Shown here in pieces: positions 22,985-33,274 of a stretch of DNA of 64,000 nucleotides (positions are counted from its first letter, which is position 1; every line of letters begins with the position of its first letter). The position numbers and the translations under genes were made by a program. The notes below the pieces were generated by a model. It was not told where the DNA came from, did not search any database, and saw only the letters and a program-made list of their open reading frames with translations. This DNA is from Voacanga thouarsii (lineage: Eukaryota; Streptophyta; Magnoliopsida; Gentianales; Apocynaceae): assembly GCA_026120185.1 (NCBI GenBank), contig JANUWF010001217.1, positions 3,022,001 through 3,086,000 of the forward strand, written 5' to 3'.

Positions 22985-24661
22985 ACCACCCATACATGTA
23001 ATTGAGAACTCAAAACAACAACTATTTGGGAATGCTAAACTGCATAAGATTAAGTACGTCTAAAAGCATATACATGTATAATTAAATGGGAGATAGTCAT
23101 AGATTTTTGTAATAGCATATCAATAGCAACAACAGTGAAAATAACTGAAAATCCACCCATGCTATCATGTTGTTTTGATCATCAACAGAACAATTTACAA
23201 CAACAGTCTTACAATCAAATTGATGAGTTACTTTTGCCAACAAAATACAAACAACAGTACCACATTTTACATTTAATACAAAAACCAAAATAAAGTTAGG
23301 ATCTGCACAGAATTTGTTAATATAAGACTAATTCAACAAACAATTATACGAACAACATCAACTGAATTAAAGACAACTTACTGAACTTCATAAAAAAAAT
23401 CAGCATAACATCCGAATATCCCAATCATAAGAAACAACAGGCTATCCTGGTATGACTCCCAACTAAAGAATTCAAAGAAAAATACCGACAAAAGAGGAAC
23501 AATTCATGAACTTCAAGAAATTTAGGCCCATAAAAAACTCAGAGTAAGAAAAACTTTCACGGTCAAAAAGTTGTATCTTGAACTTCTTCATGCAACCCAT
23601 CTTCACAGATCTCCAAAAATCTCAACCCACATGAAAATAAACCTAAAAAAAACTCTACAAAATGAAAAATAGAAGATCTGACACATGGGTACTCAGTATA
23701 TACCTTTGTAGAGCTCTGATGTTGAAAAGACCATATCAAATGAATCCATATGCACAGCTAAAGGTAAGAATTCTATCTTCAAGATTCAAAAATGTTGAAA
23801 ATATTTGTATCTAGAGGAGGAGAGTATATACTTTTGTATGATCATCTGGCCCTCCTCTGCCCCCTTCAAGGTGGTACCACTGCGGAGCTAGCGGATTATC
23901 AGGCGGGTCGCGTACTGGTCGCATATATGCCATTATTCAAATACTGCATACCAAAGATCTCCAATCCTTATACCTACCCTTGATACCCAGAAATGCAAAA
24001 ATAGATGTGTGACTTAGAATAAAAACACCCTGATTTACATCCACAAAATAATACCTACAGTGTCTCAAACCTTAAGAATTCACAAACATTTCCACCTCTA
24101 TCGTCAGATGCCAATAGTTGATATCATGTCTCCGCAAATATCCCATTTTTCTTTGAAAATTCCGAGTCTTCAATTTGAACTATAAATAGGCATTCTTTAC
24201 TACTGCAAATCAACCCAATAGTTTTGCCAGTAGTTCTCTCTACCCAAGTCCATTATTCCTTATTATAACAGAACCTACATACAGTTTCCCCTATGTACAA
24301 ATCAACAAACATAAAATTCAGGAGAAGAATTCCTGCCTAGTAAGATTCTCCACTATGAAGACTAACCTCATCTATCCAATATTTGCATTGTTTAAACAAT
24401 AAAAAACTAATCTTGAACACCATAATTTACCAGACAAACACAGTGATAGATATAAGAGTTAAGGGCAAATACTACCTGCTTATACTTCCTCTTTCCTTAA
24501 AGTGGACATGCAATTGGGACCAAGGCGGTAATAGCTTTATTTTGCGCAACCTCATGAACCAAAACAAAAACTTCTCTATGCAAGCACAAATTAAAAATAC
24601 AGACAAAAATACACACGCATAATACAGATATTTTAACCAACAGATGTAAAACTGAGCTTGC
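22985..24661. other. Spacer between MATE remnant and RPS1 exon
   Basis: No coding exon recognised on either strand; in particular I do not find later exons of RPS1. A short GC-rich patch at about 23860-23930 contrasts with the AT-rich surroundings but resembles nothing I know. Confidence 0.5.
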
Positions 24662-25000
24662 CTTGGTCCCAATTTCAGAGTTGAAGTCGTACTTATCAAG
24701 TGCAGAGTGAAAATCTTCAATGGTAAAGACCACGCCCTCCATCGGAGCAGTGTGGCACCTCTCATAGGCCTCTTCAAACATTTCCTTCAGCTTCAATCTC
24801 TCTCTTGTCTGTGCATTTGTGATAGCCACCGATCCTATATTTGCTGCTGCAACAACGACTTTGCTGGGCTGCTGATTCTTTTGCTTTGTACTGTTAAAAT
24901 TATAGAAACTGCCACTAAAATCATTGGGTTTCTTGGAAAGTCTTGTGGCTGAAACTGGTGGGCATTTCAAACCACCAAATTGTTGTGCCAAAGATGCCAT
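24662..25000 (-). pseudogene. RPS1: Isolated exon 1 of plastid ribosomal protein S1
   Basis: The minus-strand ATG at 25000 opens 113 codons. It begins MASLAQQFGGLKCPPVSATR, a Ser/Thr-rich chloroplast transit-like leader, and passes to the conserved start of the mature protein (ERLKLKEMFEEAYERC, MEGVVFTIEDFHSALDKYDF, NSEIGTK). RPS1 is an mRNA-binding protein of the chloroplast 30S subunit with three S1 domains; this exon stops just before the first, where the gene normally has an intron. The donor is GC, not GT (ACCAAG|GCAAGC). I see no exons 2-7 in the 4.6 kb downstream before the next gene, so this is an orphan first exon, probably captured or left by rearrangement. The exon itself is unbroken. 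Confidence 0.8.
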
Positions 25001-25539
25001 CTTTTACACTTAGACAACCACAACCAACACACTTCACACTTGGAAGCATGTTCTGTGTTGTTAGAAATTCAAAACTGTGACTGTAACAGAAGTCTATGAG
25101 TCCATCAGTCCCCTCAGTTCGAGGGAGATAAGGTGATCTCAAATACATTCTACAGTCAGGGTCGGCCGGAAGTAATTCTGTAGCTGGATACAGAGGGGAT
25201 TGATGGAGTTCGTATGCACCACTTAAATGTAAAACTTGCACAGTCGTGCTCAACCCGACCTTTTATTTGTGATCGCTTCAACCGCCAATACCATGCTATG
25301 ACGTTTTAGTTCAATTGATAAGTACCTCTTAACTCAATTAGGTAAAGTCATGGAACTAAAATGACGCTGACGTTCTGTAGTCTTTAATCAAAAGCCTCAA
25401 AATTAATGGATTCTTGGATCAAGAGAGAGGCATTGCCATTTTAATCCTAAAAAAAAAAAATCCATTTCAATTCAGAACAACTATTTGTGAACATAATAAG
25501 CTGACAGGTGTCACAATAGCAGCCTTCTGCAGCTGCTTT

Positions 25540-25591
<52 letters not shown>

Positions 25592-25720
25592 TTTGTTAAG
25601 AGTGGATTGGACAATATTATTTTCAAATTTCACCTCTTCATATCTCATTTTTTGCACCATATTTATGAAAAAAAAAATCAATAAACATATTCATTGCAAT
25701 AAACTAAAAGAATTTAGAAT
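25001..25720. other. Upstream flank of the RPS1 exon
   Basis: Minus-strand sequence upstream of the ATG has no stop-free continuation that matters; about 25020-25260 could be 5' UTR or promoter carried with the exon. The rest is unremarkable apart from the compound microsatellite. Confidence 0.4.
25541..25591. repeat. Compound (AT)n-(GT)n-(GA)n microsatellite
   Basis: A short AT run, then about 12 GT units, then about 9 GA units without interruption. Confidence 0.95.
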
Positions 25721-26131
25721 ATGTTTGGATTGAAGAATTTGGAAGGGAGAAAGAGGAGAAGAAATAATTTTGAGTGTATGAATTGATCTTTATAGAGGGA
25801 AAGAAAAAGGAATGCGCAAGGGAGGGGAGGAGGGAAATTGAATAAATTTAATTTAATTAAAAATATCTAACATAATTTTTGTCCAAAAATAAACGAAAAT
25901 AGAAGGAAATGATAAAAATATCCCTATTTAAATATTTATATGCATCAAAAAATAATAAATATATAAATTAATATCTTATCCTTCCTTTTCTATTAACTAT
26001 CTAAATACAAATAATACTCAATTCCCTCATTCCCTCTAACTATTCTCCTTTCCTCTCCTCTTCTTTCCCTCAATCCAAGCACCTCTAACTATTCTCCTTT
26101 CCTCTCCTCTTATTTCCCTCAATCCAAGCAT
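25721..26131. mobile_element. Foldback/MITE-like element with a 49-bp tandem duplication at one arm
   Basis: The ends ATGTTTGGATTGA (25721) and, reverse-complemented, ATGCTTGGATTGA (26131) match at 12 of 13 bases, and the GGAGAAAGAGGAGA-rich arms continue the inverted similarity. The right arm is duplicated in tandem: 26034-26082 and 26083-26131 are near-identical 49-bp units. The interior is AT-rich and non-coding. I found no clear target duplication. Confidence 0.65.
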
Positions 26132-27011
26132 GCAGTTAAAGTTGGGACAATATGCATACTTTTATTCTCATTCAACTTCAATTTTTAATTATTTTTGAAT
26201 ATTTTTATTAAAATTATTTTTATAGAATATAAAATCTTATTTAAACAAGCAGTAAGGAAGGATTGTTAAAAATAATGAAAATGTATTTCAAAATTTTATT
26301 CTCTCACCAGTCATTTTCATATCGACTAGGCTTTTCCTTTTTCTTTCTTTTGATTTCTCGTGGTGTTTTTTTTAATATTAAAAATGGAAACACATTTCTG
26401 GCCTTCTCCTTCTCCCATTTTTCCTATCTTTTTATTTTTCTTTCTCCTTCTCATTCCTTCTCTTTCTTCTTCATCATTCCTGTAGTTCGAGTGACAAACA
26501 ATAAAGAATGGAAGCGATTAGTGCCAATGTATTTGATTCGGTAACTTTTTAGTATGTAAAGTGTTGCTGCCTAAAGAGTATAATGAGGATTTGGCAGCAG
26601 TAGAAGAATGGTGAGATTCAAGCTGCGAGTATTTTATTTTAACACGTGTAATATTGAAAGGACAATTTCTGAAGTGAGATATGATAATTTAACTGATTAA
26701 AATTATTTTTATCCAATAATAGATTAAAATTTGATTTACATTTTTATATCTCTCAATATATTTGTGAAAAAAATCAACTAAAAAAGATAAGATTCATTTA
26801 ATTTCTCAAATTCGTTGTACTTATGGCCATTAATGTAGTAAAGAGTCATTTAACCAAGCTTAGCATTCTCCGTTCAAAAATTCTATAATAGATTAAATTC
26901 ATAAAAATTGTATGCATTGAACAAATTATATAATATACATTACAAATTATATAATATAATTTATTAATACATATTATTTACGAATTCAATTAGCCCTAAC
27001 AATTTTGCTTT
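26132..27011. other. AT-rich intergenic stretch
   Basis: No gene or element recognised. T-rich tracts at 26330-26480 create a spurious open frame. Confidence 0.5.
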
Positions 27012-27307
27012 TGTTATGAATTATTAGAAGATTTTTATGGATGTCCACCATTTAGTGGAGACACCCTAATTGAGATTAGTGGAAGATGATGTATGCCATG
27101 ATGTATTCCACTAATTAGAGCTCTATAAATAGAGCTATTCTCTAAGCTTGTAAGACACCATTATTTTGTGAAAAAAAGATTAGTGAAAGAAAGATTAAAG
27201 AAAATTGTGAGAGAAGAGAAAGAGAGAAATTCTTGTGCAAAATAGTTAGAGTTTTATTAGTGTGTAGTGTGAAGATTTTATTCTAACACTACCCTAATTT
27301 TATAACA
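27012..27307 (+). repeat. 5' LTR of Copia element B
   Basis: 296 bp, TG...CA ends. A TATA box, TATAAATA at 27124-27131, sits where the U3 promoter should be, about 180 bp before the LTR end. Confidence 0.92.
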
Positions 27308-27322
27308 CGTTATCAGCACGAG
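27308..27322 (+). other. Primer-binding region of Copia element B
   Basis: CGTTATCAGCACGAG directly follows the LTR; the TATCAG core is shared with the initiator-Met tRNA site of plant Copia elements. Confidence 0.6.
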
Positions 27323-27408
27323 TCTCTACCGGTACAAAAGCCAGAAGACTAAGTACGAGTTTCTGCCGTTACCAAAACCAGAAGATAGGTACGCATTTAT
27401 TGATCTCT

Positions 27409-28476
27409 ATGGCTAATCTCGCTAAACTCGAATTTGTAGCCCTTGATATTTCTGGAAAAAATTATATGTCATGGGTTCTCGATGCAGAAATGCATCTAAA
27501 TGCTGAAGGCCTTAGTGAAACTATTCAAGCAAATAATAGTGCATCTGCACGACACAAGGCTAAAGCTTTGATTTTTATTCGTCGTCATCTCGATGAAAAT
27601 TTGAAAATGGAATATCTTACCGAAAAAGATCCATATGTCCTGTGGGTAAATTTAAAAGAAAAATTTGACCACCTGAAGATGGTCGTACTACCCACTGCAC
27701 TGTATGAATGGTTGCACCTGAGGTTGCAAGATTTTAAAACCGTGAATGAATATAGCTCCGCAATATATAAAATTACATCTCAATTAAAATTATGCGGAGA
27801 AAAAGTGACTGATGAAGATATGTTGGAGAAGACATTTTTCACATTTCATGCCTCAAATATTGTCCTGCAGTAACAATATCGAGAAAAGGGGTATACAAAA
27901 TTTACAGATTTAATTACTGCCTTCCTCATTGCAGAGAAGAATAATGAGTTATTATTGAGAAATCATGAAGCCAGACCAACTGGCTCAACAGCACTCCCAG
28001 AAGTGAATGCTGTTGGCTCTAGCAGAAGCCATCGTTATAGTCGTGGTCGTGGCCATGGCCGTGACCGTGGTCGTGGTTATGGTCGTAGACACGCTCGATA
28101 TTTCCCTTATCACAATCATAATCAAACTGTAAGAAATACTGGTCACCTGAAGTAGAACAAAAAAGATCATAAGGGAAAAGAAAAAGAAATTGAAGAAAAA
28201 CATGAAGATATATGTTATAGATGTGGCATGAAAGGTCATTGGTCACGAAACTGTCGTACGGCTAAGCATTTAGTTGAATTGTATCAAGCTTCATTGAAAA
28301 ATAAAAATGTGGAAGCAAATTTTTCTCAACATCCAATAAATAATGTTGAGGATGATGATATTGATCCTGAAGATCTTAATATCAATATTACTCATATGGA
28401 TGTATCGGATTTTTTTGAACACCCAGACGGTATGATAGACCATTTAATTGGTGATGGCAGTGTCCAGAAGAACTAA
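27409..28476 (+). pseudogene. Copia B gag, two internal stops
   Basis: A single frame from ATG 27409 (or 27400) to TAA 28474-28476, interrupted only by TAA at about 27871 and TAG at about 28153. It begins MANLAKLEFVALDISGKNYM, shows the Copia gag core (LKEKFDHLK, LRLQDFKTVNEY), a basic Arg/Gly-rich tract at 28040-28100 (SRGRGHGRDRGRGYGR) and an intact CCHC knuckle CYRCGMKGHWSRNC at about 28215-28256. Gag forms the virus-like particle and the knuckle binds the element RNA. With the stops, no full product is expected, although all else is preserved. Confidence 0.9.
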
Positions 28477-28558
28477 AGTCTCACCCTGATATTTTTGTAT
28501 TTTCATTTTCATTCTATTCTAATAATATTTACGTTTGCATATATATATTTGTGTTCAG
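28477..28558 (+). other. Intron-like gag-pol junction of Copia B
   Basis: Between the gag stop and the pol ATG (28559) lies a T-rich stretch that ends TATATTTGTGTTCAG directly before ATGGCC, a good 3' splice-site context. Pol is in a different frame from gag. Splicing or restart would be needed to express both. Confidence 0.5.
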
Positions 28559-31500
28559 ATGGCCGTTGTTAACGATGATATATGCATTATTGATAGTGGA
28601 ACTACACACATCATACTAAAAAATGAAAAATATTTTTCTGATCTCAAAATGGGAGAAATAAATATTTATACGATAAACGGTAGTGCAAATGTAATTGAGG
28701 GCTCCGGAAGAACTAGTATATTGTTGCCTAAAGGAACAACAATTATTATTGATAAGGCACTATTTTCCTCAAAATCCAGAAGAAATTTATTGAGTTTTAA
28801 AGATATCCGCAGAAATGGGTATCATGTTGAAACAAATGAGGAAAATGGGATTGAGCATCTTTTTATTACTCAAATGCATTTGGGTAAGAAATCTGTATTA
28901 GAAAAACTGCCGTCTTTTTCTACTGGCCTATATTTTGTAAAAATACGTATAATTGAAATTCATCATCTAGTAAATCAGAAGTTTACTGATCCTATTACTT
29001 TTAGCATTTTGCATGACCGGTTGGGTCATCTGGGATCTACCATGATGAGAAGAATCATTGAGAATACACATGGTCATCCTTTAAAAAATAAAAGGATATT
29101 AACATCAGAAAAATTCGCATGTACTGCATGTTCCCTAGAAAAATTAATTGTTAAACCATCACCAGTAAAAGTAAGAGCTGAAAGTCCTACATTTCTCGAA
29201 CGGATTCACGGAGATATTTGTGGACCTATTGATCCACCATGTGGACCGTTCAAATATTTTATGGTCTTAATTGATGCATCATCCCGATGGTCACATGTAT
29301 GTTTATTATCTACTCGCAACCTGGCGTTTGCGAGATTACTTGCTCAAATAATTAAATTACGAGCACAATTTCCTGACCATCACATTAAAAATATCCGTTT
29401 GGATAATGCTGGTGAATTTTCATCGCATGTTTTTTATGCATATTGCATGTCAATTGGGATTAATGTTGAACATCCTGTAACTCATATTCACACACACAAT
29501 GGTCTTGCTGAATTTTTGATTAAACGATTACAATTAATTGCTAGACCATTATTAATGAAAACAAATCTCCCAACATCTGCCTGGGGACATGCTATTCTAC
29601 ATGTTGCAACACTTGTACGTATAAGACCAGCTAGTTATCATAAATTCTCTCATTTGCAATTGGTTTTTGGGTCAAAACCAAATATTGCTCATTTAAGAAT
29701 TTTTAGGTGTGCTGTATAATTTCAATTCCACCAAACCAACGTACAAAGATGGGTCCTCAAAGAAGAAAGGAGATATACGTTGGATATAATTCTCCCTCTA
29801 TTATCAGGTATGTTGAACCCCTGATAGGAAATGTATTCACAGCAAGATTTGCTGATTGTCATTTTGATGAATCATTATTCCCTAAATTAGGGGGAGAACC
29901 AAAACAACATAAAAAGGATCTTGCTTGGACAACATCATTAAATTATCTTGATCCGCGCACAAGCGCATGTGAACTTGAAGTTCAAAAGATAATTCATTTG
30001 CAAAGTATTGCAAATCAAATGCCAGACGCTTTTGTTGACTCCAGAAGAGTTACAAAATCGCATATTCCAGCTATAAATGCTCCTATTCGAATTGAAGTTC
30101 CAGCAGAACAAAATATTATACCTATAGCTGCTGAGTAAAAAACACGCCAGAAGCGTGGCCGACCTCTTGGTTCTAAAGATAAAAATCCTCGAAAGAAAAG
30201 AGGATTAAATGATCCAAGAAGATCATATTGAAGAAAAGAATGATAAAGACCAAGAGAGAATTGATGACAAAGAACCAGAAGTTGATGAAAGTAATACTGA
30301 AATTTCTATCAATTATACCACTTCCGGTAGAAGTTGGAATCGGATAGAAACTGTTATTGATAATATATTTGTATACAATATATCTCTTGATGTTACACAG
30401 GATAATGATGATCCTGAACCAATATCAGTTGATGAATGTCGGCATAGAAAAGATTGGCTGCAATGGAAAGATGCGATTCAATCGGAGTTAAATGCACTGA
30501 CAAAACGTGAAGTCTTCGGACCTGCAATCCAAACACCAGAAGGTGTAAAACCTGTTGGCTACAAATGGATATTTGTGCGAAAGCGCAATGAAAAGAGTGA
30601 AATCGTTCGATATAAAGTGCGATTAGTAGCCAAGGTTTTTCACAAAGACCAGGTATTGATTATGATGAAACTTATTCTCCTATTGTTGATGCTATTACAC
30701 TCCGATATGTTATCAGTTTGGCAGTACATGAAAAGATAGATATGCGCCTATTAGATGTTATCACTACTTACTTGTATGGAAATTTAGAAAATGATATTTA
30801 CATGAAAATCCCCAAAGGATTTCATATGCCTGAAGCATATAAACATTATCCTCGTGAAAATTACTCCATCAAGTTGCAGAAATCATTATATGGCCTGAAG
30901 CAATCTAGGCGCATGTGGTTCACACGTCTTAGTGAATATTTATTGAAAGCGGGATTTAAAAATGACTAGGTATGTCCATATGTTTTTATTAAGAAATCTG
31001 GTTCTAAATTTGTGATATTAGCTATATATGTTGATGATATTAATCTTATTGGAACTCCTGAAGAGCTCCAAGAAACAATTGATTATTTAAAACGAGAATT
31101 CGAAATCAAGAATTTTGGTAAAACCAAATTTTGCCTTGGTTTACAAATTGAATATCTGGAGAGTGGAACATTTATTCATCAATCAACATATACAGCAAAA
31201 GTGCTAAAAAGATTTTACATGGACAAAGCACATCTATTGAGTATTCCAATGATCGTCCGATCATTAAATGTAGATAAAGATCCTTTCCGACCTCAAGAAA
31301 ATGATGAAGAACTCCTTGGTCCTGAAATACCATATCTCAGTACAATTGGTGCATTAATGTATCTTGCTAATAATACACGACCTGATATTGTTTTTGCTGT
31401 CAATTTATTAGCAAGATTTAGTTCTTCACCAACACGACGACATTGGAATGGAATTAAACAAGTCCTTCGATATCTCCAAGGTACAATTGATCTCAGATCA

Positions 31501-32049
31501 TTTTATTCAAATAAAACCAATCCAACATTGATAGGTTATGCAGATGTTAGTTATTTATCTGATCCACATAAAGCACGTTCTCAAACAGGCTATCTATTTA
31601 CATGTGGAAATACTGCTATATCATGGCGTTCTACAAAACAATTTATAGCAGCTACTTCTTCAAATCATGCTGAAATTATAGCCATTCATGAAGCAAGTCG
31701 AGAATGTGTATGGCTAAGATCCATGATTCATTATATCCGAGAAAGTTGCGGATTATCATCAATCAAAGATATTCCAACTCCTCTTTACGAAGACAATGTA
31801 GCTTGCATAGCTCAATTACGAGGAGGATATATTAAAGGAGATCAGACAAAACATATTTCACCAAAATTCTTCTTTACTCATGAACTTCAGAAGAAAGGTG
31901 AAATTGATGTGCTACAAATTCGGTCATGTGACAACCTCACAGATATTTTCACGAAGACTTTACCGACTGCAATATTTGAGAAGTTGAGATATAAAATCGG
32001 TATGCGTCGGTTTAAAGATTTAAAGGAATCATCTCATCAGGGGGAGTAA
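28559..32049 (+). pseudogene. Copia B pol: protease, integrase, reverse transcriptase, RNase H
   Basis: Opens MAVVNDDICIIDSGTTH; DSGTT is the aspartic protease site. GAG-pre-integrase shows HDRLGHLG and CTACS (HHCC). Integrase core has HGDICGPI and LDNAGEF. A frameshift at about 29718 is followed by PPNQRTKMGPQRR and a stop at 30136; the AT-hook-like KRGRPLGSKDKNPRKKRG follows at about 30148-30200. RT starts at about 30540 (VGYKWIFVRKRN), has a frameshift near 30640, a TAG at 30967, and YVDD at 31027-31038. The last frame, 31012-32049, is open for 345 codons through RNase H (GYADVSYLSD, AISWRSTKQF, DNLTDIFTK) to TAA 32047-32049. Enzymatic motifs are preserved; frame breaks are the only visible defects. 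Confidence 0.93.
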
Positions 32050-32165
32050 TAAATAGACATATAGAATAGTGTACTCTTTTTCCTTTACTAGATTTTTTTT
32101 ACCACTGGGTTTTTATCTAGTAAGGTTTTAACGAGGCATATTCTTTATGTAATGGATGAACATCC

Positions 32166-32174
32166 AAGGGGGAG
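32166..32174 (+). other. Polypurine tract of Copia element B
   Basis: AAGGGGGAG directly before the 3' LTR TGTTATG. Confidence 0.8.
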
Positions 32175-32541
32175 TGTTATGAATTATTGAAATCTTTATT
32201 AATTAGTGGAGGCTCCACTAATTATCTCCACTAATTATGGATTTATGTGAATTATTATAGAAGATTTTTATGGATGTTTACCATTTAGTGGAGACACCAC
32301 TAATTGAGATTAGTGGAAGATGATGTATGTCATGATATATTCCACTAATTAGAGCTCTATAAATAGAGCTATTCTCTAAGCTTGTAAGACACCATTATTT
32401 TGTGAAAGAAAGATTAGTGAAAGAAAGATTAGAGAAAATTGTGAGAGAAGAGAAAAAGAGAAATTCTTATGCAAAATAGTTAGAGTTTTATTAGTGTGTA
32501 GTGTGAAGATTTTATTTTAACACTACCCTAATTTTATAACA
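32175..32541 (+). repeat. 3' LTR of Copia element B
   Basis: 367 bp. It carries about 71 bp (GAATTATTGAAATC to TATGT, including two ATTAGTGGAG/CTCCACTAAT inverted motifs) absent from the 5' LTR. The missing piece is bracketed by the direct repeat GAATTATT, so the 5' LTR probably lost it. Confidence 0.92.
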
Positions 32542-32939
32542 GTTTTTGCTCTTTGTTAGCATCTGTTCCTATCACTTATACTTCAAAAAAGTTTGAAAAA
32601 AACAGGGATCGATAGCTGGATGACATGACTTTGGAGTCACTCCACTTGACGAAATTGGCTTTTACTACAGGAGAGGGAAAAGAAGACAAATTTGCCGATT
32701 TAACACATATTTGGATGAGAGCTGAAAAATATGACCGCGCCCTTCTTAGTTTTTTTACAGTGAGTTCTGAGTTGTATATGCAATTCTCTCTCTCACACAC
32801 GCACAGTTTTTGTATAGACAAATAGGACTGTCCATAAGGTTTAAAAATATGAATTTAGTGGCTATTGACCACTCTACTCATCATTCCATGCCTTTGCTTA
32901 TGAATAACTTGAATTTAATTTGATCTTGATGGTGATTAT
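32542..32939. other. Sequence between Copia B and solo LTR
   Basis: A plus-strand open stretch at 32625-32760 (MTLESLHLTKLAFTTGEGKE and onward) reads like protein, but no family is recognised. Nothing else is seen. Confidence 0.35.
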
Positions 32940-33274
32940 TGTTGAAATGCAAGACACAACTCATTTTTGGCCAACTCAATTCATTCAATACCAATTGATC
33001 CAGGCTGACTTTGTCACAACATCGGCAGTTAACAAAGGAGTTAGTGTAGTTAGTAGTTAGTAGCTTACATCAGCCAAAGCCAGCTATAATTTCATTAATG
33101 TATTCCTATTTTTCATTTCAATGTAATGTAATTAATTTTCAGATTTCATGGTGTATATATACAATTCCATTGTATTTTCAATGTGAGGAATAATAGAAAT
33201 CTTCTTTCTGCAAAAACTACTTCTTCTTGTTCACAATTGTTCTTCATATTCAGCTCTTTTTGTTATTTTTAACA
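32940..33274 (+). mobile_element. Solo LTR with perfect 5-bp target duplication
   Basis: 335 bp beginning TGTTGAAATGCAAGACAC and ending GTTATTTTTAACA (TG...CA), flanked by ATTAT at 32935-32939 and 33275-33279. A TATA-like TGTATATATAC lies at about 33152-33162, as expected for U3/R. The sequence is unlike the LTRs of elements A and B, so it is a third family, probably Copia by size. No internal region remains. Confidence 0.85.

Larger units (their letters stand above)
27012..32541 (+). mobile_element. Copia-type LTR retrotransposon B
   Basis: LTRs 27012-27307 and 32175-32541 share TGTTATGAATTATT starts and AATTTTATAACA ends. A primer-binding region (CGTTATCAGCACGAG) follows the 5' LTR and AAGGGGGAG precedes the 3' LTR. 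Coding order is gag, protease, GAG-pre-integrase, integrase, RT, RNase H. Flanking 5-mers GCTTT (27007-27011) and GTTTT (32542-32546) form a target duplication with one mismatch. It is much less decayed than element A: about three frameshifts and four in-frame stops over 4.6 kb of coding sequence. The LTRs differ in length because of a 71-bp indel and otherwise are nearly identical, so insertion was fairly recent. Confidence 0.95.

Noticed and set aside
23860..23940. GC-rich patch that could be foreign or bacterial DNA
   Set aside because: Too short, no recognisable protein on either strand, and no boundary signals.
22985..24661. Remaining exons of an intact RPS1 gene
   Set aside because: The conserved S1-domain text that should follow GTK was not found on the minus strand in this interval, so I do not call a complete gene.
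24383..24777. Overlapping open frames around the RPS1 exon end
   Set aside because: They are read-through of the exon into the intron or antisense frames; none shows independent protein features.
25300..25370. tRNA-derived SINE-like promoter boxes
   Set aside because: TTCAATTGATAAGTACC looks slightly like an A box, but no proper B box or tail follows.
28019..28246. His/Asp-rich minus-strand open frames
   Set aside because: Antisense of the Arg/Gly-rich gag tract of Copia element B.
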